Below, one piece after another: positions 7,589 through 16,293 of a stretch of DNA of 64,000 nt. Origin of the DNA: JAICKM01 sp050998805 (lineage in GTDB: Bacteria > Chloroflexota > Chloroflexia > QHBQ01 > JAICKM01); assembly GCA_050998805.1 (NCBI GenBank), contig JBPCPV010000011.1:1-64000 (forward strand), written 5' to 3'. The notes under the pieces are model-generated. The model saw nothing but the letters and a program-made list of their open reading frames with translations, was not told where the DNA came from and searched no databases. How positions within the stretch are numbered: the stretch's first letter is position 1; every line of letters starts with the position of its first letter. The translations under genes and the position numbers were made by a program.

Positions 7589-9859
7589 TTAACGACATGA
7601 CTGTAAGCCTGTGACCGCCAGGTAGACGATCTTGCTGATCTGGGCGCGGGTCGCGTTGTTGTAGGGGCGGAACGTGCCGTCGCTGTAGCCGCCGACCGCG
7701 CCATGGCAGACGGCGGTCTCAATGACGGTGTAGAATGTGGAGCCGCGCGTCACGTCGGTGAAGGTCGCGCTCGCCGGGTTGATCTGCGTCCAGGCTGCGC
7801 CAAGCACGACGATCTTGGAGAGTTGGCCGCGTGTCACGTCGGCGTAGGGCCGGAACGTGCCGTCGGAGTAGCCGCCGATGATGCCGGCGTGGGCGGCCGT
7901 TTCGATGTAGCCATAGAAGGGGTTGGTCGCCGGAACGTCGCGGAAGGTCGGCGCGGGGGGAGTGTAGATCGGCGTGCCGAAGGCGAGCGTGACTATCTTG
8001 ACGGTCTGGGCGCGGGTCGCGTTGTTGTAGGGGCGGAACGTGCCGTCGCTGTAGCCGCTGAGGATCCCGTGGCAGTAGAGATATTGCACCGGCGCGTAGA
8101 AGTAGTCCGCCGGGTGGACATCGCTGAAGTTGATCGGGCAGGGCGTGGGCGGCGGTGTGGCCGTGCCGGTAGCCTGGGGCGGCGTGGCAGTGCCGGTGGG
8201 CGGCGGTGGCGTGGCTGTGCCGGTAGACGGTGGGAGCGTCACAGTCGGCGGCGGGGTAGAGGTCGGGATTGGGGTCGGCGGGCCGGTGGTCGGTGTGGTG
8301 GTCGGTGGGGGGCCTGCGGTGCTGCTTGGGGCAGGCGTACCGGTCGGTGCGGCGGTGTTGCTTGGCGCAGGTGTGACGGTCGGCGCGGCGGTGTTGCTTG
8401 GGGCAGGTGTGGCCGTCGGCGCTGGAGTGTTGCTTGGGGCAGGCGTGGCCGTCGGCGTGAAGGTGGGAGGCGGCGTGCCGAACAGCCCGCGCGCCACGTA
8501 GATGTCCTGTTGCACCCCATCGCGGGTGTCGTTCCAGGCCGCATAGACCACGTTACTTGTCGCGTCGAAGCCCCAGTAATCTCCGGCTGCGTTGCCGCTG
8601 CCCGGCGGGAAGCCGATGTTCAGGTCTTGCGAAGCGGTGCTGACCCGCGTATCGGCGTCCCAGGTGGCACCACCGTCCGTGCTGGAGCTGTACCAGCTGT
8701 TGAACAGGTGGTTGGCGGCGTCGAGCCGCCGGTCGAGCCAGAAAGCCTGGAGCTTGCCGGTGGCGTCCACGATCACCATCGGCGTGATGTGGTCGCGGAC
8801 GACGCCGGTCGGGTCATGGCTCAGGCGGGTCGGCTGTGTCCAGCTTGAGCCGGCGTCGGTGCTTTTGGCGTACACCACATCTGTGCCGTCGGAGGCGAAG
8901 TTGCGATTGTCGGTCCACGCCACATAAAGCGCGTTGTCCACCGGGCTGACTGCGGCGCTGAGGATGGCGAAGAAGCGGAACTGATCGCCGCTGCGGATCG
9001 GGCTGAGCGGCTGGTCGGCTGTGGCTGCGGTGACGGGAGTTGACCAGCTAACGCCGCCGTTGGTGGATTTTGTCATCTGGATCGTGCCTGTGTTGCCCGC
9101 GCCCCAGTTCAGCATCATGAAGTTGTACACGGTGCCGTCGTGGCCCACCACCGGGTAGGTGTACTCGGTGTCGCTCGCGCCGATCTGCTGGCGGGTTGAC
9201 CATGTGGTGCCGCCGTCCGTCGAATGCTGCTCGGCCACGTAGCCCGCGCCCGGAGCATACATCATGTAGACCCGATGGTAGAAGGGGCTGCCCACGGTAT
9301 TGTCAACCGCGAACCAGTCTTTGTCGTCCAGAGTTGGGTCGCCTGGCCCGACCGCCACCGACGGGTTCTGCCAGGTCGCGCCGTCGTCGTCGGTCCAGGT
9401 CATGTAGACCTGGCCCATGCTCTGGCTGTCGTTCGTCGCCAGGCAGGAGACATAGATGCGCCCATCGTCGCGGGCCATGACCACGGCATCGCTCTGGATG
9501 GTGAACGCGGATGGTATGCCGGGCATCTGTAGCTGCCGTCCGACCGGCCAGGTTGTGCCGCCGTCGGTCGAGACGTCGATCCAGACGTGCTTGACGTTGC
9601 CCTGGCGGTAGTCTTTCGATGCGACGACGACCGTGTTTGTATGCACACGGCTGACCGCGAGTCCCGGCTCGTGCTGCCCGAAGCCGGTGCCGTCTGAGTT
9701 GGCTATAACATTCGGCCCGAAGACAGGGGGAGTATGCGGAGCAGATACTTTGCCGGGGCGGGGCGCGCCTGCAGCCACGGTGCCGAGCGCCGTCAACAGG
9801 GCTAAAGTCAGGGCCAGGATCAGCACTCCCAACGGGGCGAACGCGAGGATACGTTTCAA
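7589..9859 (-). CDS. SLH-anchored secreted Asp-box (sialidase-like propeller) protein
   Basis: A 756-residue surface protein. The TTG at 9859 is chosen because AAGGAG sits 7 nt before it; longer starts run through the tRNA gene upstream. Signal sequence: K-R-I-L-A-F-A-P then a long hydrophobic stretch. The body carries five Asp-box motifs of the form S-T-D-G-G-T-T-W, the mark of BNR/sialidase-type beta propellers; no set of sialidase active-site Arg is evident, so hydrolysis is not shown. A Pro/Thr/Ala repeat linker (T-P-A-P-S-N-T units) leads to three SLH domains in the last 170 residues (S-D-V, G-Y-S-D-G-T-F-R-P-Y, N-A-T-R-A-Q), which bind cell-wall polymer. Confidence 0.88.
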   Translation of the reverse strand: MKRILAFAPLGVLILALTLALLTALGTVAAGAPRPGKVSAPHTPPVFGPNVIANSDGTGFGQHEPGLAVSRVHTNTVVVASKDYRQGNVKHVWIDVSTDGGTTWPVGRQLQMPGIPSAFTIQSDAVVMARDDGRIYVSCLATNDSQSMGQVYMTWTDDDGATWQNPSVAVGPGDPTLDDKDWFAVDNTVGSPFYHRVYMMYAPGAGYVAEQHSTDGGTTWSTRQQIGASDTEYTYPVVGHDGTVYNFMMLNWGAGNTGTIQMTKSTNGGVSWSTPVTAATADQPLSPIRSGDQFRFFAILSAAVSPVDNALYVAWTDNRNFASDGTDVVYAKSTDAGSSWTQPTRLSHDPTGVVRDHITPMVIVDATGKLQAFWLDRRLDAANHLFNSWYSSSTDGGATWDADTRVSTASQDLNIGFPPGSGNAAGDYWGFDATSNVVYAAWNDTRDGVQQDIYVARGLFGTPPPTFTPTATPAPSNTPAPTATPAPSNTAAPTVTPAPSNTAAPTGTPAPSSTAGPPPTTTPTTGPPTPIPTSTPPPTVTLPPSTGTATPPPPTGTATPPQATGTATPPPTPCPINFSDVHPADYFYAPVQYLYCHGILSGYSDGTFRPYNNATRAQTVKIVTLAFGTPIYTPPAPTFRDVPATNPFYGYIETAAHAGIIGGYSDGTFRPYADVTRGQLSKIVVLGAAWTQINPASATFTDVTRGSTFYTVIETAVCHGAVGGYSDGTFRPYNNATRAQISKIVYLAVTGLQSCR

Positions 9860-9923
9860 GAGAGTTCTCCTTGTCAAAGGCCCCCTTTTCCTACGTAGGA
9901 AAAGGGGCGGGGTGGGATGGAGG

Positions 9924-9994
9924 TTCGGGGACAGGGATTCGAACCCCAATTCTCAGCTCCAAAGGCTGGTGTCCTACCGTTAGACGATCCCCGA
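9924..9994 (-). tRNA. tRNA-Gln (UUG)
   Basis: Folds as a cloverleaf: acceptor TCGGGGA pairs with TCCCCGA, D arm GTCT-AACGGTA-GGAC, anticodon loop CTTTGGA with anticodon TTG, T loop TTCGAAT. Discriminator A; the 3' CCA is not encoded. It lies upstream of the SLH protein gene on the same strand. Confidence 0.93.
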
Positions 9995-10109
9995 ATAAGG
10001 CTGCGCCTACAGTATACACAACAAGCTGCGGCGTTGTCAAAACCGCGCCAGGAGCGATCTCTAACGGAACGCTAACACTCTTCTAGCGGCGCTCTACTGC
10101 TTGGGCGGG

Positions 10110-10115
10110 TATACT
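10110..10115 (+). promoter_or_regulatory. Candidate -10 element upstream of dnaK
   Basis: TATACT lies 75 nt before the dnaK start. No convincing -35 is seen, and no CIRCE inverted repeat (TTAGCACTC-N9-GAGTGCTAA) is present. Confidence 0.35.
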
Positions 10116-10189
10116 GTTTGTGTTGCGTGAGCGACCCGGCAACGGGCTGCGCTCGCGCCCCGAATCGAGATTATTCAGAGGAGGCAGTA

Positions 10190-12094
10190 ATGGCTAAAGT
10201 AATTGGAATTGACCTGGGGACGACCAACTCGGTCGTGTCGGTGCTCGAAGGCGGGGAGCCGACGGTTATCCCGAACGCCGAGGGCAGTCGGCTCACGCCG
10301 TCGGTCGTCGCCATCTCAAAATCGGGCGAGCGGCTGGTGGGGCAGGTGGCGCGCAGGCAGGCGATCACTAACCCTGAGAACACGATCTTTTCGATCAAGC
10401 GGTTCATGGGGCGCAAGTTCAATGACCCGGATGTGCAGCGCGATATGAAGCTGGTGCCCTACAAGGTTACTGCTGCGCCGAACGGCGATGTGCAGGTTTG
10501 GATGGGCGGTCGCGCCTACAGCCCGCCCGAGGTTTCGGCGATGATCCTCCAAAAGATGAAACAGGACTCCGAAGCATACTTAGGCGGGACGGTCACGCAG
10601 GCCGTGATCACCGTGCCGGCCTACTTCAACGACAGCCAGCGCAGCGCGACGAAAGACGCAGGCAGGATCGCCGGCCTCGAAGTGTTGCGGATCATCAACG
10701 AACCGACCGCAGCCTCGTTGGCCTACGGCCTCGACAAGAAAGGCGCTGAGGAGGAACTCGCGGTCTACGACCTCGGCGGCGGCACCTACGACATCAGCGT
10801 GCTGCGTATGGCGGAAGGCGTCTTCGAGGTCGCCTCGACCAACGGCGACACCCACCTCGGCGGCGACGACTTCGACCAGAGGATCATTGAGTGGCTGGCC
10901 GATGAGTTCAAGAAGGACCAGGGGATCGACCTGCGGCAGGACCGCATGGCCCTCCAGCGCCTGAAGGAGGCCGCAGAGCACGCGAAGATCGAACTCTCCA
11001 CGACGCAATCAACCGAGGTCAACCTGCCGTTCATCACGGCGGACGCGAACGGCCCGAAGCACCTGAACATCACGCTCACCCGCTCGAAGCTCGAGCAGCT
11101 CACCAGCGACCTGATCAACAAAACCATCGGCCCGATGAAAAAGGCGCTCGAAGACGCGCATCTGAAAGCAAACGCGATCGACGAGGTGCTGTTGGTCGGC
11201 GGCCAGACCCGTATGCCGAAGGTCCAGGAAGAGGTGAAGAGCTTCTTCGGCAAAGACCCGCACAAGGGCATTAACCCCGACGAGGTGGTTGCGGTCGGGG
11301 CGGCGATCCAGGCAGGCGTGTTGAAAGGCGAGGTGAAGGACATCCTGCTCGTTGACGTGACCCCGCTGACGTTGAGCGTAGAGACCCAGGGTGGCGTCTC
11401 CACGCCGATGATCACGCGCAACACAGCGATCCCGACCAAGAGGAGCGAGACCTATTCGACGGCAAGCGACAGCCAGCCGAGCGTGGAGATCAACGTCCTC
11501 CAGGGCGAGCGCACGATGTCGGCTGAGAACAAAAGCCTGGGCCGCTTCATCCTGGACGGCATCCCTCCGGCACCGCGCGGCGTGCCCCAGATCGAAGTGA
11601 CCTTCGACATTGACGCGAACGGCATCCTGAACGTGACGGCGAAGGATAAGGCGAGCAGCAAGGAGCAGAAGATCACGATCACTGCGTCGTCGGGCCTGAG
11701 CAAAGACGAAGTGGACCGGATGGTGAAGGAAGCCGAGGCGCACGCCGAGGAGGACAAGCGCCGCCGCGAACTGATCGAGGCGCGCAACCAGGCCGATTCG
11801 CTGATCTACGGCACCGAGAAGACGCTACAGGAACACGGCGAGAAGATCCCCACCGATGTGAAAGACGACGTGGAGCAGAAGCTGGCTGCGCTCAGCGAGT
11901 CGCGCGACAGCGAGAACGTGTCGCAGATCACGAGCGCGATGCAGGATCTCAGCCGGGCCGCGCAGAAGATCGGCGAGAGCATGTACGCACAGCCCGGCGG
12001 CGAAGCCGGACCCGACGGCCAGCCCGGCCCCGAGGCCGGATACACCCCGCCGACCGATGAAGGCACCGTCGAGGGCGACTTCCGCGAGGTATAG
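10190..12094 (+). CDS. dnaK: Chaperone DnaK (Hsp70)
   Basis: ATP-dependent folding chaperone, 634 residues. ATG 10190 is preceded by AGAGGAGG and gives the canonical M-A-K-V-I-G-I-D-L-G-T-T-N-S. Phosphate loops (D-L-G-G-G-T-Y-D), the adenosine motif (V-L-L-V-G-G-Q-T-R-M-P), the substrate-binding sheet (D-V-T-P-L-T-L) and the helical lid are all present. The Gly/Pro-rich tail ends E-G-D-F-R-E-V instead of the usual EEVD-like bacterial end. No grpE or dnaJ is adjacent, so it is a single-gene unit closed by a terminator. Confidence 0.98.
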   Translation: MAKVIGIDLGTTNSVVSVLEGGEPTVIPNAEGSRLTPSVVAISKSGERLVGQVARRQAITNPENTIFSIKRFMGRKFNDPDVQRDMKLVPYKVTAAPNGDVQVWMGGRAYSPPEVSAMILQKMKQDSEAYLGGTVTQAVITVPAYFNDSQRSATKDAGRIAGLEVLRIINEPTAASLAYGLDKKGAEEELAVYDLGGGTYDISVLRMAEGVFEVASTNGDTHLGGDDFDQRIIEWLADEFKKDQGIDLRQDRMALQRLKEAAEHAKIELSTTQSTEVNLPFITADANGPKHLNITLTRSKLEQLTSDLINKTIGPMKKALEDAHLKANAIDEVLLVGGQTRMPKVQEEVKSFFGKDPHKGINPDEVVAVGAAIQAGVLKGEVKDILLVDVTPLTLSVETQGGVSTPMITRNTAIPTKRSETYSTASDSQPSVEINVLQGERTMSAENKSLGRFILDGIPPAPRGVPQIEVTFDIDANGILNVTAKDKASSKEQKITITASSGLSKDEVDRMVKEAEAHAEEDKRRRELIEARNQADSLIYGTEKTLQEHGEKIPTDVKDDVEQKLAALSESRDSENVSQITSAMQDLSRAAQKIGESMYAQPGGEAGPDGQPGPEAGYTPPTDEGTVEGDFREV

Positions 12095-12098
12095 GCGA

Positions 12099-12126
12099 GT
12101 GGTTAGTGGTTAGTGGTTAGTGGTTA
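12099..12126. repeat. Heptanucleotide array (GTGGTTA)4
   Basis: Four perfect tandem copies of a 7-bp unit lie just after the dnaK stop. Read on the other strand and rotated, the unit is ACTAACC, fitting the ACTNNNN group seen elsewhere. Confidence 0.9.
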
Positions 12127-12139
12127 GAATATGAGTTAT

Positions 12140-12177
12140 GCCGCTGGGGTACACCATGTATCCCCGGCGGCTTCTTT
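12140..12177 (+). terminator. Rho-independent terminator of dnaK
   Basis: GCCGCTGGGG (12140-12149) pairs with CCCCGGCGGC (12162-12171), with one G-U pair, and is followed by TTCTTT. Confidence 0.75.
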
Positions 12178-12287
12178 CATGCTCACTCTACCCCACTGCC
12201 GTTCTTGTATAATGGTTTGACAAGGTTCCGGGATGGAGAGGCAGGGCGAGGACATTCCAGCTTATACGTTTCGTAAAAGGAGTTCTC

Positions 12288-13178
12288 ATGACGGCGGACG
12301 GCGCGGCTGCGTTCCGAAGCTACCACCCGCTGCTCTTCGGCATCGCCTACAGGATGCTCGGCAGCGCGAGCGAAGCCGAAGACATCGTCCAGGAGGCATA
12401 TCTGCGCTACATGGGGGCGCGCGAGCAGCCCCAGGCGCTCAAGCCCTTCCTGACAACCATCGTCACCCGCCTCTGCCTGGACCACCTCAAGTCGGCGCGT
12501 GTCCGTAGAGAGCAGTATATCGGCCCCTGGCTGCCCGAGCCTTTGCTCACGCCCGACCCTGCCCGCGGCCCCCTTCAGACGCTTGAGCAGCAGGAGTCAC
12601 TTTCGCTCGCCTTCCTGGTCTTGATGGAGTGCCTGACACCACAGGAGCGGGCGGTGTTCCTGCTACGGGAGGTCTTCGAGCACAGTTACGAGGAGATCGC
12701 GTCAATACTCGGCAGCAGCGCCGCGTCGTGCCGCCAGATGTTCCACAGGGCGCAGAAGCGGCTCGCCGAGCGCAGGCCGCGCTTCAAGCCGGAACCTGCC
12801 CAGCAGCAAAGACTGTTCGCGAGCTTCGTCGCCGCTTGCCAACGGGGCGACCTGGCGGCTCTTATCCAGGCCCTGGCCCAGGATGTCACGATCTGGTCTG
12901 ATGGAGGCGGCAAGGCATCCGCCGCACGGCGTCCGATCGTGGGCCGCGATGCGGTTGCTCGCTTCCTCCTCGGGCTGGTGCGGATCGCTCCTGAAAACCT
13001 CCGCATCCAGCTCGTAGAGGTGAACACCAGTCCCGCGCTCCTCCTGTGGGAAGGCGACTCACTGATCTCCGTCATGGTCTTCGATTTTGAGGGAGAACAT
13101 CTCCAGGCTGTGCATGCGGCCCGCAACCCCGACAAGCTGGCCTTCATAGAGAGCCAGGCGCGCGGACGGGGTGAGTAG
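12288..13178 (+). CDS. ECF41-type RNA polymerase sigma factor with SnoaL-like C-terminal domain
   Basis: A 296-residue extracytoplasmic-function sigma factor. Region 2 holds Y-R-M-L-G-S and E-A-E-D-I-V-Q-E; region 4 is a helix-turn-helix (L-R-E-V-F, Y-E-E-I-A-S-I-L). ECF41 hallmarks are intact: W-L-P-E-P (81-85) between sigma2 and sigma4, D-G-G-G-K (205-209) and N-P-D-K-L (280-284) in the fused SnoaL-like domain, which in this group tunes sigma activity in place of an anti-sigma factor. AAAGGAG precedes ATG 12288. It is first in a module with an SDR and a membrane protein; the SDR has its own ECF41-like promoter. Confidence 0.92.
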   Translation: MTADGAAAFRSYHPLLFGIAYRMLGSASEAEDIVQEAYLRYMGAREQPQALKPFLTTIVTRLCLDHLKSARVRREQYIGPWLPEPLLTPDPARGPLQTLEQQESLSLAFLVLMECLTPQERAVFLLREVFEHSYEEIASILGSSAASCRQMFHRAQKRLAERRPRFKPEPAQQQRLFASFVAACQRGDLAALIQALAQDVTIWSDGGGKASAARRPIVGRDAVARFLLGLVRIAPENLRIQLVEVNTSPALLLWEGDSLISVMVFDFEGEHLQAVHAARNPDKLAFIESQARGRGE

Positions 13179-13196
13179 GCTGCGGGCCGCCCTGCC

Positions 13197-13223
13197 TGTC
13201 ACAGATCCCGATGGCATCTCGTC
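13197..13223 (+). promoter_or_regulatory. ECF41-type promoter driving the SDR gene
   Basis: TGTCACA (13197-13203), 16 nt, CGTC (13220-13223): an exact match to the target motif known for ECF41 sigma factors. It is placed between the sigma gene and the SDR start at 13279. Confidence 0.78.
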
Positions 13224-13278
13224 TCCTGTTGGTAGAGATAGAGTCCGGCGGAAGCCGGGTAGCTGGAGGAGGCGCGAT

Positions 13279-14088
13279 ATGAGCAGGGTTCTTGTTACCG
13301 GGGGTACTGGGGCGTTGGGGCGGGCGGTCGTTGAGAAGCTCAAGGGCGAAGGTCACACCGTCCGGGTGATGAGCAGGCGTCCAGAGCGGCCGGGGAGCAG
13401 GCGCGACGTTGAGTGGGCAGAGGCGAACCTGGCAACCGGCATGGGGATTCGTGCGGCGGTCGCCGGGGTAGACGCCATCGTCCACGCGGCCACCGACCCC
13501 TTTCTCCACACACGGCAAGTAGACGTCGAGGGCACGCGGCGGCTGCTGGACGAGGCCGGGCCTGCGGGCGTGAGCCACATTGTCTACCCGTCGATCGTCG
13601 GCATTGAGCATTTGGCGCAGCTTGCTTTCCCCTACTACAAAGCCAAAGTCGCCGTCGAGCAGATGGTGAGCAACAGCGGCCTCCCGTGGTCGATCTTGCG
13701 GGCGACCCAGTTCTACTCTCTGGTGGACAGGGCGATACGGGTTCTCTCACGAAGCCCGGTGGTGCTGCTGGACACGGAGTTCCGTTTCCAACCTATCGCG
13801 GAGAGCGAGGTTGCGGGCGTGCTGGCCGCGTGCGTGACAGCCGGGCCGGGCGGCAGGCTGCCGGAAGTAGCCGGGCCACAGGTGCTCACCGCGGGTGAGC
13901 TGGCGCGGGTCTGGCTGGCGGCGCGTGGACGCCACCGGCTGCTGGTGCGGGTGCCCTTGCCGGGTCGGGTCGCAGCAGCATTTCGTCGCGGTGCCTTAAC
14001 CCGCCCGGAGCGCACGTATGGGCATATCACATGGGAATCGTGGTTGAGCGAACGCTACGCGCGGGAAATGCCGGCCGCGGCACACTAG
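13279..14088 (+). CDS. Atypical SDR / NAD(P)H-binding (NmrA- or epimerase-like) protein
   Basis: A 269-residue Rossmann protein. Start ATG 13279 follows GGAGGAGGCGCGAT. The N-terminal T-G-G-T-G-A-L-G is the nucleotide-binding glycine motif. A YYK-like stretch (P-Y-Y-K-A-K) stands where extended SDRs carry the catalytic Tyr and Lys. The substrate is unknown. In ECF41 loci the regulated partner is typically a carboxymuconolactone decarboxylase, oxidoreductase or epimerase; this is the epimerase-like kind. Seven nucleotides separate it from the next gene. Confidence 0.87.
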   Translation: MSRVLVTGGTGALGRAVVEKLKGEGHTVRVMSRRPERPGSRRDVEWAEANLATGMGIRAAVAGVDAIVHAATDPFLHTRQVDVEGTRRLLDEAGPAGVSHIVYPSIVGIEHLAQLAFPYYKAKVAVEQMVSNSGLPWSILRATQFYSLVDRAIRVLSRSPVVLLDTEFRFQPIAESEVAGVLAACVTAGPGGRLPEVAGPQVLTAGELARVWLAARGRHRLLVRVPLPGRVAAAFRRGALTRPERTYGHITWESWLSERYAREMPAAAH

Positions 14089-14094
14089 AAGGGG

Positions 14095-14538
14095 GTGGAT
14101 CACTTGGGACGCACACTCATCGCACAGGCGGATTCTCGGCAAAGGGTCGTGCAAGCAGTGCTGGGCCTGATCGGCCTCGGCTACGCCCTTGCGGCTCTGG
14201 CACTCCTGCTCGCGCCGGTCTGGTTCTTCCAGAATATCGGCCCTTACTCGCCGTTCAACCGGCATTACGAGGGCGACGCGGGTGCCTTTCTGCTCGCGTT
14301 GGGCGGCGGCTTACTGGTCGCGGCGCGAGACCCGGCGCGGCACGCCGCGCTGATCGGCGTAGCGGCCTGGGGCAGCGTGCTGCACGCTGCCAACCACATC
14401 TACGACTCTCTAGCCAGCGGGGCATCCATCGGACACTGGTTCACCGACACTCTCCCTCTGGTGGCCGCCGGCCTCGTGCTGGTGGCCGTCTGGCTGCCCC
14501 TGGTTCGCCGCGAGCCGCCCCGCAGCCAGGGCCGCTAG
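14095..14538 (+). CDS. Small integral membrane protein in the ECF41 module
   Basis: About 147 residues with four predicted membrane helices (L-G-L-I-G-L-G-Y-A-L and three later). GTG 14095 is the longest start; TTG 14104 has GGGGGTGG at better spacing and would shorten the protein by three residues. No family is certain; the four-helix layout resembles DoxX/DUF4345-like proteins, which also occur near ECF41 genes. Cotranscription with the SDR is likely. Confidence 0.72.
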   Translation: MDHLGRTLIAQADSRQRVVQAVLGLIGLGYALAALALLLAPVWFFQNIGPYSPFNRHYEGDAGAFLLALGGGLLVAARDPARHAALIGVAAWGSVLHAANHIYDSLASGASIGHWFTDTLPLVAAGLVLVAVWLPLVRREPPRSQGR

Positions 14539-14657
14539 AGGGCAGCGCGGAGCGTTTGCATGTGTACAGCATGTGCCGCAGCGCCGGTGATCTGAACAGC
14601 TGAGCTCTGACCGCTTACTGTGTTATAATACGGGCAGCAGGATAGCTACGGAGTGCG

Positions 14658-14687
14658 GAGATTCCTCGCTGCGCTCAGAATGACAGT
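14658..14687 (+). repeat. 30-bp dispersed repeat, copy 3
   Basis: Begins GAGATTCCTCG (one difference from the other copies) and ends AGAATGACAGT. It is followed at once by a partial duplicate of its second half. Confidence 0.85.
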
Positions 14688-14810
14688 GGGTGCGCTCAGA
14701 ATGACGATCCACGAAAAACACGGAAAAACACGAAACTCTCGAAGCCGTCCACGAATGCGGGTCACGAATACACGAATGGTATGAGGTGATCGGGAGATAG
14801 GGGGTAAGGC

Positions 14811-14845
14811 AACGGTCCACGGGCGGAGCCGTGTCTTACAGCCGT
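14811..14845 (+). repeat. Third dispersed repeat, copy 1
   Basis: Built around CGGTCCACGGGCGGAGCCG followed by TGTCTTACAGC. The reverse complement recurs at about 43703-43745. Confidence 0.75.
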
Positions 14846-14979
14846 CAGTAGGCGGGGCCGCCGAGACGGCGGCGATACAGAGCTATATAGGTGCCCTGGG
14901 GGATGATGTGCTGCCGCTGCCCGAAGAACACTGCGAGGACCTGTTAGTAGCTGTATGAGTAAGATGGGAGGCATTGAAT

Positions 14980-15213
14980 ATGACAACGTACCACTTCACA
15001 GTCGTGATCGAGCCGGACGAGGACAGCTTCCACGCCTATGTCCCGACCCTGCCCGGATGTCACACGTTCGGAGCGACATTGGACGAGGCTCGCACAAATG
15101 TCATGGAAGCTATTGAGCTGCATATAGAATGTATGCAGCAGGATGGCGAGCCAATCCCCGTCGAATCCGAATCACTTGTGATAATGCGCCTGAGTGTGCC
15201 GGCAGCGGCGTGA
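14980..15213 (+). CDS. hicB: HicB-family antitoxin
   Basis: A 77-residue HicB-type partial RNase H fold: Y-H-F-T-V-V-I-E-P-D-E-D-S-F-H-A-Y-V-P-T-L-P-G-C and the D-E-A-R-T-N-V-M-E-A-I helix. ATG 14980 follows GGGAGG by 9 nt. Its stop overlaps the hicA start (GTGA), so the two are translationally coupled. It should bind HicA and repress the operon. No separate DNA-binding domain is present. Confidence 0.9.
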   Translation: MTTYHFTVVIEPDEDSFHAYVPTLPGCHTFGATLDEARTNVMEAIELHIECMQQDGEPIPVESESLVIMRLSVPAAA

Positions 15214-15443
15214 GCGACAAACTACCGCGTGTTGATTGCCGGCAATTAATAGGAGCATTAGAACGAGCAGGATTCGAGAAGGTGCGACAACGGGGTAGAC
15301 ATCTGAGTATGCGCCGTGCATCCGATAACAAACGAGTTACGGTCCCTGTTCACAAAGGACGCCCCGTACCGATCGGTACACTGCACTCCATTTTGAGGGA
15401 TGCAGGGATTGCAGACGACGAGTTTCGTGAGCTTCTAGCGTAG
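15210..15443 (+). CDS. hicA: HicA-family mRNA interferase toxin
   Basis: A 77-residue double-stranded-RNA-binding-like fold: R-V-D-C-R-Q-L-I-G-A-L-E-R-A-G-F, then G-R-H-L-S with the conserved His used for mRNA cleavage, then V-P-V-H-K-G-R-P-V-P-I-G-T-L. GTG 15210 overlaps the hicB stop by 4 nt. Order antitoxin-toxin is the reverse of the E. coli hicAB arrangement. Confidence 0.88.
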   Translation: MSDKLPRVDCRQLIGALERAGFEKVRQRGRHLSMRRASDNKRVTVPVHKGRPVPIGTLHSILRDAGIADDEFRELLA

Positions 15444-15460
15444 GGCCGAGGAGGGCAGCG

Positions 15461-16276
15461 ATGAGACTATTGCGCTACGGACTGCTCTTGGTATTTTTCG
15501 CGCTAGCACTGGCGGCGCTCGCAGAGGTCGGCGCACCGTCCAGGGCGCAAACCGGCGGGGGTTGTCAGGCTTTCCCCCAGACCGGGCAGAAGGTGTGCGG
15601 CAGGTTCTTGGCCTACTGGCAGAGCCACGGCGGGCTGGCCCAGCAAGGCTACCCGATCTCCCCGGAGTTCCAGGAGAAGTCGGACCTCAACGGCCGGAGC
15701 TACACGGTGCAGTACTTCGAGCGGGCGGTCTTCGAGCTGCACCCGGAGAACCAGCCGCCTTACGACGTGCTGCTCTCGCAGCTCGGCACCTTCCTGGGGC
15801 GGCAGAAATATCCGAACGGCTGGCCCGCCGCGCCGCCTGCGACGGCTACGCCGACGCACACATCGGCGCAGTGTGGGATGACGGCGGAGGAGGCCAATAC
15901 CGTCAGCCTGATCAATGACCGGCGAGCGGGCCTCGGCCTCGGACGGCTGACGGTAAACTGCGCTCTGGTCAGCTCGGCGCGCGGCCACTCGAACGACATC
16001 GGCCCGCGCGGGCTATGCCAACACAACGGCACCGACGGCAGCAGCGCGTGGGACCGCATCGCCCACGCAGGGTACACCGGCACCGCCCGTGGCGAGGTAA
16101 TAGGTTGTGGGTACGCGTCCGCATCGGCTATCGTCGGGGATTGGTGGAACGACCCGCCGCACTACGACGTGTTGGCAAACCCGAGCACCAACGAGATCGG
16201 CTGCGGGTGGTGGTATGCCGGCATCGGAGGTCGCGCCTGGCAAACCTGCGACACCGGCGTAGAGGCCGCCAAATAG
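15461..16276 (+). CDS. Secreted CAP-domain (SCP/PR1-like) protein
   Basis: A 271-residue secreted protein with a signal peptide (about residues 1-29). Residues 35-120 form a module with F-P-Q-T-G-Q-K-V-C-G-R-F-L and G-L-A-Q-Q-G-Y-P-I-S, common in Chloroflexota exported proteins. After a short Ala/Pro/Thr linker comes a CAP domain (E-A-N-T-V-S-L-I-N-D-R-R, the ARGHSNDI helix with its His, and G-W-W-Y-A-G-I-G near the end) with several Cys that may form disulfides. ATG 15461 follows GAGGAGGGCAGCG. Role unknown; CAP proteins range from adhesins to lipid binders. Confidence 0.85.
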   Translation: MRLLRYGLLLVFFALALAALAEVGAPSRAQTGGGCQAFPQTGQKVCGRFLAYWQSHGGLAQQGYPISPEFQEKSDLNGRSYTVQYFERAVFELHPENQPPYDVLLSQLGTFLGRQKYPNGWPAAPPATATPTHTSAQCGMTAEEANTVSLINDRRAGLGLGRLTVNCALVSSARGHSNDIGPRGLCQHNGTDGSSAWDRIAHAGYTGTARGEVIGCGYASASAIVGDWWNDPPHYDVLANPSTNEIGCGWWYAGIGGRAWQTCDTGVEAAK

Positions 16277-16293
16277 CACCTGCCTCTAGTCTC

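Larger units (their letters stand above)
14539..14979. other. Repeat-filled intergenic region, no gene seen
   Basis: Contains the 30-bp dispersed repeat (14658-14687), a partial second copy (TGCGCTCAGAATGAC at 14690-14704), CACGAA-rich stretches (14708-14778) and a third dispersed repeat (about 14811-14845) whose inverted partner is at 43703-43745. No promoter for hicBA is clear. Confidence 0.65.

Noticed and set aside
10069..10102. Possible CIRCE heat-shock operator before dnaK (CTAACACTC)
   Set aside because: Only one half-site resembles TTAGCACTC; the second half after nine bases does not pair.
14623..14820. Minus-strand open frame between the ECF41 module and hicB
   Set aside because: Its sequence is the dispersed repeat read in frame; no start signal.
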